From: Oreohelix idahoensis
Lineage: Eukaryota; Mollusca; Gastropoda; Stylommatophora; Oreohelicidae
DNA: 64,000 bases
Direction of reading: 5' to 3'
Assembly (NCBI GenBank): GCA_024509875.1
Contig: JAMPIV010012263.1
Coordinates: 20,607-84,606 of the forward strand
Shown piece after piece: positions 19,874 to 29,569 of this stretch. A model generated the notes under the pieces. It was not told where the DNA came from. It did not search any database and saw only the letters and a list, made by a program, of their open reading frames with translations. The first letter of the stretch is position 1. Every line of letters starts with the position of its first letter. Both the position numbers and the translations under genes were made by a program.

Positions 19874-20460
19874 TTGGAACTGAAATGATTGCTCTTCTAT
19901 CACTTGGAACTGAAATGATTGCTCTTCTATCACTTGGAACTGAAATGATTGCTCTTCTATCACTTGGAACTGAAATGATTGCTCTTCTATCACTTGGAAC
20001 TGAAATGACTGCTCTTCTATCACTTGGAACTGAAATGACTGCTCTTCTATCAATTGGAACTGAAATGATTGCTCTTCTATCAATTGGAACTGAAATGATT
20101 GCTCTTCTATCACTTGGAACTGAAATGATTGCTCTTCTACCACTTGGAACTGAAATGATTGCTCTTCTATCACTTGGAACTGAAATGATTGCTCTTCTAT
20201 CACTTGGAACTGAAATGATTGCTCTTCTATCACTTGGAACTGAAATGATTGCTCTTCTATCACTTGGAACTGAAATGATTGCTCTTCTATCACTTGGAAC
20301 TGAAATGATTGTTCTTCTATCACTTTGGAACTGAAATGATTGCTCTTCTATCACTTGGAACTGAAATGATTGCTCTTCTATCACTTGGAACTGAAATGAT
20401 TGCTCTTCTATCACTTGGAACTGAAATGATTGCTCTTCTATCACTTGGAACTGAAATGAT
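19874..20460. repeat. 30-bp minisatellite, about 19.5 units
   Basis: Units of exactly 30 bp with core GGAACTGAAATGATTGCTCT. A single extra T at about 20,325 shifts the register. As 30 is divisible by three, long repeat ORFs appear on both strands (10-residue units such as IEEQSFQFQV on the minus strand). Repetition alone explains them, and the units lack any independent start, splice or conservation signal. Confidence 0.97.
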
Positions 20461-21419
20461 ACTGTTAGTGAACTAAAGTGACTCAAGGGCCAATAAACAT
20501 TTAATAAGTTATTGTCCTTTTTACTGTCATAAATACAGATTATTATCTTCAATGTTCCTGATTTTTTTCCCTAAACTCTTCTTCATACAAAAGTAATGTA
20601 CACAAATAACCATTTCAGAGACATTAATTACCATGAAACTTTGCAACGTCTAACATTTGACATAATGTACAGGATACAGGTTGTGACTGATGGCGCAGTG
20701 GGTCGGTTTCCAAATTACGTACACATCGACTTTATAAGGGTTTAAGGAGCGAGAGGTTTGCATAAATCAGGGAGTGTCTTTTTACAATTCTGAGATCTTT
20801 AAATTGAACAGATTCTCCGCTTATCAAATGTTATGGGCTAAAGTTGCCAAAAATGACCCCAGATGCACTAAATGTGAACTTTTGTAGTACAGAAAAAAAT
20901 CAAAATAGTGCCAAACGTTAATCCTGATTTTCTCCAAATGATACATCTTGGACATATTGTTTTCAAAAGCTCATAACTTGTGACTTTTCCAAGTAATATT
21001 TCTCCACCACAACAACAAAAGTCTTAGAAAGATGTTTCTTATGATAGTGAAATTTCAAAATGCAAACAAGCTACTGAATTCATCATAATTAATGTCACAT
21101 TTAAAACTGCTACATTCGCCACTCTGGTGATTATTTCCCCTACTTTAAGATGTAAATCCTTCAAGCTTAAATAATGTAGTTTATTTTTTTTTTTTAATGT
21201 GTCTATGTAACATCAAACCAAATATTGGTTTAACTTTGAAATGTCAAGAGAACTGGCAAAGATGATCATATCTCTCCCATATCTTCCTGTTGTTAGTGCT
21301 ATTCATTTATTCTATTGTTGCCTTTTGTTCTCATACCATGATGTTGAACTGTTAAGTATATTTTCTTTAGTTTATTCTCTCCTTGTCTGTCAATTGTGCC
21401 TGTAATCACAATGTATTCT
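20461..21419. other. Intron segment, nothing recognised
   Basis: AT-rich; no exon, array or transposon signature supported. Confidence 0.4.
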
Positions 21420-21900
21420 TTGCTCTCATTCATTCATCACTATCCTTTAGCTGTTAATGGATCAAAGTGTTTAGGCCTTCAACGAATTCATGCCTAGTCC
21501 CCCCTGTCCTGAGACATACAATGAAGGTCAGTCCCCCTGTCCTGAGACATACAATGAAGGTCAGTCCCCCTGTCCTGAGACATACAATGAAGGTCAGTCC
21601 CCCTGTCCTGAGACATACAATGAAGGTCAGTCCCCCTGTCCTGAGACGAACAATGAAGGTCAGTCCATGTCTTCTTTATTCTTTTCATTTGTCGACAGTT
21701 CTCTTCTCCGTCTGCCTTTTCTGGTCTTCCTCAACCTCTGACCTTGGTGATTCAAGGATACCAATTGCCTTGTGATGTAATCATCAGGTCTCCTCAATGG
21801 TTGTCTAATCCATATCCAGCATATTCTTGTCATCTCTTGGTTTTGGTTTGGCTTTAAGGGCTATCTTCATTGCACACGGACAACTCCATCAGTGATCTGA
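21420..21900 (-). mobile_element. RTE-like LINE 3' end carrying a 33-bp array
   Basis: The minus strand ends GAATTCGTTGAAGGCC, then AACAGCTAAAGGATAGTGATG and AATGAATGA, parallel to the TTTGTTGAAGGCCTATGCTC and GATGAATAA end of the copy at 1.6-1.87 kb. Upstream minus-strand sequence matches the family only loosely. The 33-bp repeats occupy the place where the final AQDRxTWHKF coding segment should be. Confidence 0.55.
21496..21664. repeat. 33-bp minisatellite, 5 units
   Basis: Five 33-bp units with core CCTGTCCTGAGACATACAAT; the fifth has GACGAACAAT. It lies inside the LINE 3' end. The unit start (minus strand CAGGACAGGGGGACT) resembles the LINE sequence CAAGACAGGAAGACC. Confidence 0.94.
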
Positions 21901-21904
21901 TCTC

Positions 21905-22312
21905 CTCCCCTTAGATCACATAAGTAGGATCTCAGCACAGTGCACGAACTCTGTAGCACCGGCGAGAATCCCAATGTGTCTATATGTATAGAGAAATCAC
22001 ACATTCTATACATATTTTTGTGGCAGGTGCAGGGCAGCGGCCTGATAGGCCTACTCTTTATGATTTCCAACTGCCGTGGGATTTTTAATGCGCAACTTGC
22101 ACACAGGACCTTCTGTTTTTTTTGCCCTTATCTGAGAAGGCGAGGGATCCGATCTCACTACCCAGGAGACCAGGGAGGGAGAATGACATTATTAGGACCA
22201 CTGGTTCTAAAAAAAAAAAATTTCCATAAATTATTTTCCCTCAACTGGGAATCGAACCCGGTACCTCTAGAATTCAAGGTGGACGCAATACTTCTTAGCC
22301 ACTCTGACCCCT
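21905..22312 (-). mobile_element. tRNA-derived SINE (minus strand)
   Basis: On the minus strand the head reads GGGTCAGAGTGGCTAAGAAG (A-box region) and the B box is GGTTCGATTCC at about 22,248-22,260. A poly-T/A run and a body with GGATCCCTCGCC and GGTCCTGTGTGCAAGTTGCG follow. The B-box spacing is tRNA-like. The 3' limit is uncertain. It is a different SINE from the one at 13.9 kb. Confidence 0.75.
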
Positions 22313-22589
22313 ATTGTTTCACTGTCACCTGTCTGGTTCTTTCTGTTTCTCATTACATGCTCAAAATATTGAATGCTTTGCTTTGATATGTGCAACATAT
22401 TTCCTTGCACCGTGGCCTCACTCAAGAAATTCTCTTTTTAGCTGTCCATAGTATTCTAACAAGTTTTATGCAAAACCTTATCTCTGCTGCCTTCAAGGTT
22501 CTTCTTCTTTGTTACAATGATTATTTATGAATTTATAATATACTATTACTCCACTGAAAGAGGGAGAAAACAACAAGCAAAAAGCTAGA

Positions 22590-22931
22590 CTTTCATAAAT
22601 GGGAATAGAATTGTGTGGGACTGAAGTAGTATGGCAAGATCAATCATGTGGAACCCATGACAAGAACCAGACAAATGTCAGTGGAACAACAGATGAGAAG
22701 AAGACACTGGAGATGGATAGGACACACACTGAGGAAACTTGCTGAAAGTATCACCAGGCACTCAGTGTTCTGGAATTCCCAGGGTAAGAAAGGCAGAAAG
22801 AGATCAAGGAACACATGGAGAAGAGAACTGGGGACAGACATGAAGGGTAAGAAGATGGCGCAGGACAGGAAGTTAGTTGAAGGCCTATGCTCCTCGGGGA
22901 GCTGAATAGTGATGATGATGATGATGATGAC
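22590..22931 (+). mobile_element. RTE-like LINE 3' end with GAT-repeat tail
   Basis: A forward ORF (22,648-22,905) reads MEPMTRTRQMSVEQQMRRR, then HWRWIGHTLRKLAESITRHS, SRNTWRREL and AQDRKLVEGLCSSGS, followed by a stop and (GAT)n at 22,909-22,930. This is the cleanest copy of the family in the window. It was inserted into the ZC3H18 intron so that its tail ends 38 nt from the donor-side edge of exon B. Confidence 0.85.
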
Positions 22932-22968
22932 TCCACTTTCACACACGCTCTAGTGCTAGCAGACAAAC

Positions 22969-23040
22969 CTTGAACTGCCTGTTGAGCTATTTAATGTCCG
23001 ACTGCTTCTAGATGACCCTGACGATGACCCAGAACTGGAC
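22969..23040 (-). CDS. ZC3H18: ZC3H18 exon B (Ser-rich, 72 nt)
   Basis: A minus-strand exon between acceptor AATCTCACAG and donor GTTTGT. The open frame SSSGSSSGSSRSSRTLNSST continues GSS and joins exon C in phase (AG+C). It corresponds to the Ser-rich run after the basic KKK/RRRRK segment of vertebrate ZC3H18. It expects two nucleotides from the preceding exon, but exon A as read supplies one. Either a small exon between them is missed or there is an indel. The inverted copy is 76 nt and out of frame. Confidence 0.75.
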
Positions 23041-23783
23041 CTGTGAGATTCATAAAACAAATGATTGAATCTACTGTATAATTGTGCATGACAACACAAC
23101 TTGACACACAATTTTTCTGCATGTCTGCTGACTTAATAACTACTGTGGAAGCTGTGCTGAATGTTTACATTAAATGTGACCTCATATCTTAACTCCGACT
23201 TTAGCTGACAATGAGCTGATAGTTTAACCTAGAAATTGTAGATGATCAAATTTACAACAAGGCTAAATAAATGCGCTTACAATGATGCTAGCTCAACACC
23301 CTAACAAATGGTACAAATGTATGCTTGTAAATTTAGTATCAAACAATAAATATACACAAATTGTATGCTTCACGTAGTAAAAATAAAAACCCATACTATT
23401 ATGTAAATGAGGACAGAACACTCTATACAACATGATTTTTGTATTTTCCTGTTTAGTTATTTTAACATTTTTATTAAGATTGTTTCATAAGTGTATGTCA
23501 AACATGGTAAGTGTTTTTTCTTAGGCTAACACCGATTGTCACTAGCAGAATTATAAAATATAAGAGTATGCCAGAAAGAAATAAGGAGTTCAAATACTAT
23601 AGCCACAAAAAACCTCAGATTATGTGAACAAGTGACAATTACCTAGCACTACTTACAGAAAACTTGAAATATAATAGAATAACATTAAATGCACTGTAAA
23701 TCTTGCCAATTATTACTACATAATTATAAAATTTCATAACCAAGGAAGCTGCCCCAGCAAAACTGCCCTTTAATTTGGCTCAC
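23041..23783. other. Intron A-B, nothing recognised
   Basis: 743 nt between exons A and B. A short unrecognised exon could be hidden here, because the phases of A and B do not agree. Confidence 0.4.
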
Positions 23784-23898
23784 CTTGAGGAGTTTGTACC
23801 GTTTTTGATGAATCACTAACGGATCTGCGGGTCCCCCGCCCTACCTCTTGACCGACTTCGTACTTTACGTTTTTTTTGATTTTTAGGAGCCCTTTGAC
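23784..23898 (-). CDS. ZC3H18: ZC3H18 exon A (basic RS segment) with a G-run frameshift
   Basis: A minus-strand exon between acceptor TTCTTGCAG and donor GTGAGC. From the third base it reads QRAPKNQKKRKVRSRSRGRA, a nuclear-localisation-like RS segment, but then stops at TAG. From a run of five Gs at about 23,838 the +1 frame is open (RRSVSDSSKTVQTPQ). One surplus G would explain this, either a homopolymer error or a polymorphism. Equivalent basic/RS sequence precedes the Ser-rich run in vertebrate ZC3H18. No CCCH zinc-finger exon is found further upstream. Confidence 0.62.
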
Positions 23899-24715
23899 CT
23901 GCAAGAACACATCGATATGTAACAAACCTGTATTAGCGTGAATACAAGATATCAATGAAGGAAAATAAAGAGAATGAAAGTGAATATCATTTTCCATGGA
24001 TCTTCTTTTTTCCTAAACTAAAACTCTAAATGCTCTGCCAGATTCAGTGGTGTTGTCCATCAGGTGTTCCCCGACACAAATGATGATTTTTCAGGGTTCA
24101 TAGCAATTTCTTCAAGCATTTTCCAGGCAATTTTTCCAGGTTTTTTCCAGGTCCAGACTGCAGACTGTGAGATAGCAGCTGATGACCACGTAAGTGTGGT
24201 TCTTTTTCAAGGATGGGAAACTCTAATATTTTCCTCATTTTCATCTAATTTTCTCAGATATAATTATCACGGTTGTCCTAGGTTTGCTGACCAGCAATCT
24301 GGAGCATTACCGTCTCCCATTACCAATGGTGCTTTTTTGCAGATTTTTTTAAAAAAAAGAACTGTTTTCAACACTTTTTTTAAATAAAATTCATAAAAGA
24401 TTGATCCATTTCAAAAAAACAGACATCTTTCCACACCCTTTTTCCAAGTTTTTTTTTAGTGAATTTGTTCAACGTCAGCGCAAATAAAGTGTTAGTGACA
24501 TGGATGGTAATGAATAAAATAAGCTTGATTGACATATTGATTTAACGATTAACCATGTATATCAACATAAAAGGCTAATAAAATTGTGAATAAAATGCCA
24601 AAAAAAAATGTATTTTTCGTGTTCGTCTTTTTTGAATGTATTCTGCGTCTGTGGCATCTGACAATGAGTGTTTTTAAATGTTTGAGTAGTTACGTACCTC
24701 TAGTTGTAGTCTGAG
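23899..24715. other. Upstream intron with TTTCCAGG-rich stretch
   Basis: At 24,110-24,160 TTTTCCAGG recurs three to four times at short spacing. No exon of the host gene was recognised. Confidence 0.4.
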
Positions 24716-24877
24716 CTGCTTTTTTCATTAACTGGGGTTGAAGTTGTAGCTGTAGGCCTCTGCAAGAGTCTTTGTCTGGATCGTTGATAATCCTTGACTG
24801 TGTGGTATAACTTGAAGCGGGGTATCAGGCATAGAGGTACATTGCAATCTGGGCAGTACATGCAAGTCTGGCTTCTG
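24716..24877 (-). pseudogene. piggyBac-type transposase C-terminal fragment
   Basis: The minus strand encodes a Cys-rich tail: CMYCPDCNVPLCLIPRFKLY followed by HTVKDYQRSRQRLLQRP. The pattern CxxCxxCxxxLCxxPxFxxYHTxxxY is that of the C-terminal zinc-ribbon-like domain of piggyBac (DDE_Tnp_1_7) transposases. The catalytic core is absent. In this left copy the sequence is cut at 24,877 against the truncated LTR. The inverted copy retains about 150 more bases between this tail and the LTR (48,532-48,690). Confidence 0.72.
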
Positions 24878-26149
24878 TTCTCGGGATCCCAGTATGGTCT
24901 GGGTGCTTCGATGACTTCTAGTATTTGAGGATGACCAAGTTATTATATTCGTATTCAGTTTATAGAGTCAAAGTCCCTCGGGTTCTTATCACTTTTGTAG
25001 GATTCCGTAATACTGTTCGTTGGTATCGATAATGTCTGCTTTAACCCTTGTGATTCATTATGTGCTGAATGTTTTTTCATATTAAATTCGACCCTTGACT
25101 GACCTGTATTAGTCTCTTGTCTTATTAATTATATTGGCAGTGTGAGATGCAGCGTGTTAAGACATTAATCATCACTGGTCATGATCAGTTGAGGATGAAT
25201 AGCATTTAACTCAACTCCGAATACGATAGTTGATAACACTGTGATTTTGACGACTCAAAATATTTAATTAGTAATTTCATACCATGAGCAGACACCAACT
25301 ACATGGGAACAAAAGTCACATCACATTCATGTACGATCTGTAAGAGTTCTCATTATTTCATAAGCACATGTTCACAATCTCTATCTAGAGTCCTGGTTAG
25401 AGGTCAGTTCCTTTTTTAACGGCCAATGTCCTTTGGCATAAATTCAGAGGCTAACTAGACTTAACTATCCTGCTAGTCAGCAATACACTTATTATGCTAG
25501 GCTTACGTCTACTGCTAGTCGTTTAATATCCGTTACACTAGGCTTACGCTTGCCGCTAGCTGTACAATATCCATCTATACTAGTCTTACGCTATTGCTAG
25601 TAATATAATGTTCCTTTGGCATACCACGCCAGGCTAATCTGCCATAATTATGCAAACTGCGTTATTCCTACTACGACTTACGTTTGGTTCAAGAAATACA
25701 CTGCTCAAATGGCTTCCCAGCCACACAATTAAAAAGTGGACTACGCCACACACTTTCCAGTGGTTATACCACACAATATAAGTGGCAATGGCCACACTTC
25801 TAAAACACACTGCCGTTCGGGTCAAAACCCACAAGTCGAATGTCCTTACAAAGACATACGCGTCATGCATAGAGATATGCATACTACGTCGTTAATATAT
25901 ATTCAATTGCGATGTTCCACGGTGCAGCAATCCGAGTTGGCCAAACTCAAATGCTTGCACACATGCAACAATCATCGACATCGGTCGATGAGATATATCT
26001 CTATTCGTTTGAGGTGTTCCATGATACAGCCATTCGGATCGAGCTCAAATCCAAATGTCTGTAAGCATGAAACAATCATCGACATCAGTCGCGGAGATAT
26101 AATCATTTGAGGAATGCGCCATGCTGCAGACATGAAGCAATCCTCAACA
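24878..26149 (-). mobile_element. 3' LTR of the Ty3/gypsy-type element
   Basis: This 1,272-bp direct repeat of 32,379-33,648 begins (minus strand) TGTTGAGGATTGC at 26,149. Its far end lacks about 12 bases of the expected CCCGTAACA terminus. It closely matches both LTRs of the right arm. A polypurine tract lies immediately upstream. Confidence 0.92.
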
Positions 26150-26166
26150 TCATCCCCCTCACTTCC
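26150..26166 (-). promoter_or_regulatory. Polypurine tract
   Basis: Minus-strand GGAAGTGAGGGGGATGA abuts the TGTTGAGG start of the 3' LTR, the place and composition expected for the plus-strand DNA primer of an LTR retrotransposon. Confidence 0.85.
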
Positions 26167-26328
26167 AAACGTGACACTTGTGGCACGGATGATAGTGATG
26201 GAGAAGACGCCCGTCTCCCAAACATATCAATATTAGTACTACCTACTTATAAGTATGATAATCATTAAGTAGACACATTAAATTTTATAACATTAATAAT
26301 AGCACTTGTCAACATGGTGACTTAAGAG

Positions 26329-28041
26329 TTAATTCAATTTCTTCTCAAAGACGTTGCGCGATAAAAGATCTGCCAAGTTATTGTCTGAGCCAGCAATAGG
26401 CAGAATTGTAAATGAAAATTCTTGAATTAACAAATACCATCTGTGTATTCTAGCGTTACGCATTGTTCTAGCTGTTATGTAAGTAAGAGGACTATGGTCT
26501 GTCATAATGTAAAAGTGCGTGCCGATGAGATATCTTGACAGCTTCTCCAGGCACCAGACCATAGACAGGAGCTCACGTTCACCTGTCGCATATTTCTGTT
26601 CAGCCGGAGTCAGTTTCCTCGACACATAGAAACATGGATGGAGTGTTTCCTTGTAACATTGCAGCAAACAACCACCCATGGAGTAACTCGAGACATCTGA
26701 TTGGAGTATGAATGGAATACGTATATTCGGTAATAACAAAATAGGTGCATTGCTAAATAATTTCTTAATTGTTACCAAAGCGCTTTCGCAATCTTTGTCC
26801 CAACGTACCTTATTAGGACTACCTTTGGTCAACAGTGCGGACAAAGGTGTAGATAGTTGTGCGAAATGCGGGATGAACTTATGGTAATAGTTTATTAGGC
26901 CTAAAAGGCTTCTAACTTGTTTCTTAGTAGACGGGGTAGAAATCTCAAGAATTCTTTTGACTGTATTGTCGTCAGGATACAGTTTGTGGTTACCTATTCG
27001 GTGACCAAGAAAAGAAATTTCCTGACAACCTATTTGGACCTTTGAAGGTCGCACAGTCAAACCATGCATACGTAACGTATGTAGAAGGGAAGTTAAACCA
27101 TCAATATGGTCTTCCCACGAGTCATGAAATAGGCAGATGTCATCGATGTACGTGATGACATCTTTACGATCGCCAAGAAGGCGGCGCATCATGCGCACAA
27201 ACGTCGCTGGCGCATTTACCAACCCAAAACACATATAATTCCATTGGTAGAGCCCAAAAGGAGTTGTGAAAGCTGTGTAGGGTTTGGCATTTTCGGCAAG
27301 AGGAATTTGCCAGTAGCCTTTAGAGAGATCTAGTTTGCTAAAGAATGTAGCATTAGATAATTCTGACAAAAGATCATCTAAAAGTGGCATAGGCTCACCG
27401 TCTGTGATTGTAATTTTGTTCAATCGCCTAAAATCAATACAAATGCGTAAAGAATCATCCTTCTTTTTAACAATCACCATTGGGAATGCATATGGTGATT
27501 CCGAAGGAGATATCACACCTAAACGTATCATCTCCTTTAACTCTTTCTCTACCCCATCTTTGTGGTGTAAAGATATAGGATAGGGTCTAAGTTTGATAGG
27601 TTTATAATCAGTAAGAGTAATATCATGGGATATAAGCGATGTCTGACCTGGAAGGTCGGTGAGAACATCATTGAAAGAAATGAGAATATCCCGAACTTGA
27701 TCTTGTTGAGAAGAAGACAGTGAAGAAGAAATAGTCACGTCTTTCCAAGATTCAGATGATTGCAAAGAAGGTAGTTGAAATTGTAAAGGGATAGACGAAG
27801 TGGTATCTTCTTCATGAACAACTGCAAAAGAAGCAGTATGATGTGAAGAATCATCAATAGAGTTAATGACAGGAATTAATTCCTGTGGTCTTTCAACTGC
27901 TAATTTTAGCATGTTGACATGGAAGGTTTTGATTTTACCTCTAACGTTTACCGAGTAGTCAACATCTGTGACTTGTTTGATAACTTCAAATGGACCTTGC
28001 CATGATATCAGTAATTTGTTATCGTTATGAGGTAGCAACAA
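26329..28041 (-). CDS. Retrotransposon pol: integrase GPY/F tail + reverse transcriptase + RNase H
   Basis: An intact 570-codon frame. Residues 1-55 hold the W-QGPF (14-18) chromatin/GPY-F module that ends Ty3/gypsy integrases. RT follows: LDLSKGYWQIPL with D238, FGLxNAPATF near 272-281 and the catalytic YIDD at 298-301. RNase H carries D449 (QSDVSS), E488/E490 (ERELLSMV), D515 (MTDHSPL) and D558 (ADLLSR). A stop follows and then about 160 bp to the polypurine tract, with no env-like frame. Because integrase precedes RT, the order is gag-PR-IN-RT-RH, which in Ty3/gypsy-type elements is known from the Gmr1 group. All catalytic residues seen are present, so this ORF looks recently active. Confidence 0.95.
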   Translation of the reverse strand: MLLPHNDNKLLISWQGPFEVIKQVTDVDYSVNVRGKIKTFHVNMLKLAVERPQELIPVINSIDDSSHHTASFAVVHEEDTTSSIPLQFQLPSLQSSESWKDVTISSSLSSSQQDQVRDILISFNDVLTDLPGQTSLISHDITLTDYKPIKLRPYPISLHHKDGVEKELKEMIRLGVISPSESPYAFPMVIVKKKDDSLRICIDFRRLNKITITDGEPMPLLDDLLSELSNATFFSKLDLSKGYWQIPLAENAKPYTAFTTPFGLYQWNYMCFGLVNAPATFVRMMRRLLGDRKDVITYIDDICLFHDSWEDHIDGLTSLLHTLRMHGLTVRPSKVQIGCQEISFLGHRIGNHKLYPDDNTVKRILEISTPSTKKQVRSLLGLINYYHKFIPHFAQLSTPLSALLTKGSPNKVRWDKDCESALVTIKKLFSNAPILLLPNIRIPFILQSDVSSYSMGGCLLQCYKETLHPCFYVSRKLTPAEQKYATGERELLSMVWCLEKLSRYLIGTHFYIMTDHSPLTYITARTMRNARIHRWYLLIQEFSFTILPIAGSDNNLADLLSRNVFEKKLN

Positions 28042-29147
28042 CCAAACTTTTTCCCCTGGTTTAAATGATCTTAATATTCTCTTTGATTATGTAATAATCG
28101 TGATCGTTGAGTGGCTGATTTTATACTCTGGGAGGCATAAGGGCCCGCATCGATGATTCGTTGTCGGAGATCAATCACTAACTCGAACTGTTTCGAGTGA
28201 CTGTATCAATTGATGCTCCAATCAACAAATCTTTGAGTATCATCATTGGTCCCGCGCGGATTCGAACCATAAAAAACCAATTCGAACGGAGACCACCCCG
28301 TGCTCTCGTGGGGCACTTCACGAAAAGCAAACAGGGCCGCCGGCAGAAGCCGATCCCATTCACGAGGGCATTCTTCAGTTATCTTAGATAACATCTGTTT
28401 TAGAGTGCTATTGTAGCGCTCGCACACACCGTTTGATTGAGGCCTATACGCACTACAAAACGAGTGGTGAACAGATAGCATGGATTCTAAATCCCTCATA
28501 ATGTTGGAAGTAAATTGTGATCCTTGATCTACAAAATCTCTTCCGGAAAACCGATTCGACAAAATATCGAAAATAATGCATCAGACACGGATGCAGTTGT
28601 GATGGTTTTCAACGGTATGGCCTCTGGCCAACGCGTGCAAAGATCTATGCAAGTTAAAATATAACGAAATCCATTATTTGAAACAACTGATAACGGACCC
28701 ACTATATCTACTGCAATCTTTTTGAAAGGTCTCTCAGGCACGTCCGTAATCTGTAAGGGTGCCGTATGGAACCTGCCCTTACGTGCTATACCTTGGCATG
28801 TTGTACATGATTTGCAGTATAACTTTGTATCCTTATTAACCCCCAGGCCAATAAAATTGTGACGTAACACGAAACAATGTTCTTTTGATCCCCATATGCC
28901 CTGCCATAGGGGAGTCATGACCTGTTTGTAGGACCAATGGTCTGTATTCTTTAGGTACTATCACTTGATGTATAATTGTTTTGCCATCATCATAATATCT
29001 AGTGAGTATTGATTTCTTTATCTTGAACCATTGTTTAGCCCCTCTTGTGTATTTAATAGTTTTTTTGTTCTGCTCGGCTAAACAATCCTTGTAAAGTTGG
29101 GTCACTCTTCTGTTTTTCTGCAAAAACAGAAGGTGAAACAGTGCCAA
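28042..29147 (-). pseudogene. Retrotransposon integrase (frame-broken)
   Basis: Three overlapping minus-strand frames (29,147-28,836; 28,918-28,529; 28,562-28,206) together span an integrase. The zinc-binding part shows GHDSPMAGHMGIKRT and later CKSCTTCQ. The catalytic core shows VDIVGPL (first Asp), DQGSQFTS (second Asp) and PQSNGVCERYN (Glu). Breaks lie at a run of five Gs near 28,850, near 28,545 and near 28,200, each consistent with a one- or two-base indel. It lies between protease and RT and runs into the GPY/F module of the pol frame downstream. Confidence 0.9.
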
Positions 29148-29168
29148 CTTGAGACATAATTGTATCTA

Positions 29169-29519
29169 TTATAGGAAGAGGTGGTGTAGCCTGTCCGTAG
29201 CTAACTGTTGTGCTCTCGTTACAACAGCATTTGCCACCTGTGGGTGAGATTCAACCCACATTGCAATCTCCTCAGGAGTGCAATCTTTAACTCCTGGTAT
29301 GTTTCCTATTATAATCTCAGTTATGGGTGCTCTCAAGCCGCAGGCATAGACAGTTCCTGTGTAAAAAGGAGTATCAATGTATACTCGTACCACAGGGAAA
29401 GTTTCTATATTCCCACCAAATGTGACACACTTAACTGATTTGCCTGTAAAAGCAGAGGGCTCGATAAGCGAGTGCTTAATGCCTATCGTTGAAGACCCTG
29501 TGTCCCGTAAAACTCTCAC
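29169..29519 (-). CDS. Retrotransposon aspartic protease
   Basis: A 116-codon minus-strand frame opening RVLRDTGSSTIGIKHSLIE with the catalytic DTG at residues 6-8, then PVVRVYIDTPFYTG and EIIIGNIPGV (the hydrophobic-IG motif of retropepsins). It is followed by 20 nt before the integrase frame. The true upstream boundary is unclear because the gag-protease junction is frame-broken. Confidence 0.82.
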   Translation of the reverse strand: MRVLRDTGSSTIGIKHSLIEPSAFTGKSVKCVTFGGNIETFPVVRVYIDTPFYTGTVYACGLRAPITEIIIGNIPGVKDCTPEEIAMWVESHPQVANAVVTRAQQLATDRLHHLFL

Positions 29520-29569
29520 TACCTTACCATCCCAATATTCCGGATGAAAATGTTAAGATAACCGACATT

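Noticed and set aside
19800..20552. Long ORFs of 159-250 codons on both strands with 10-residue repeats
   Set aside because: They come from a 30-bp tandem array with no stop in several frames. No start context, splice support or non-repeat domain; the mirrored array has no such frames.
21905..22312. Second tRNA gene on the minus strand
   Set aside because: Pol III boxes belong to a SINE; no acceptor-stem pairing at the expected distance.
24064..24387. 107-codon plus-strand ORF
   Set aside because: Built from TTTTCCAGG-rich repetitive sequence, no recognisable domain, and broken in the mirror copy.
26150..26328. Envelope-like gene downstream of RNase H
   Set aside because: Only about 180 bp separate the pol stop from the LTR; there is no room and no membrane-protein signature.
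27335..27583. Plus-strand ORF opposite the pol gene
   Set aside because: A shadow of the minus-strand RT frame without family resemblance.
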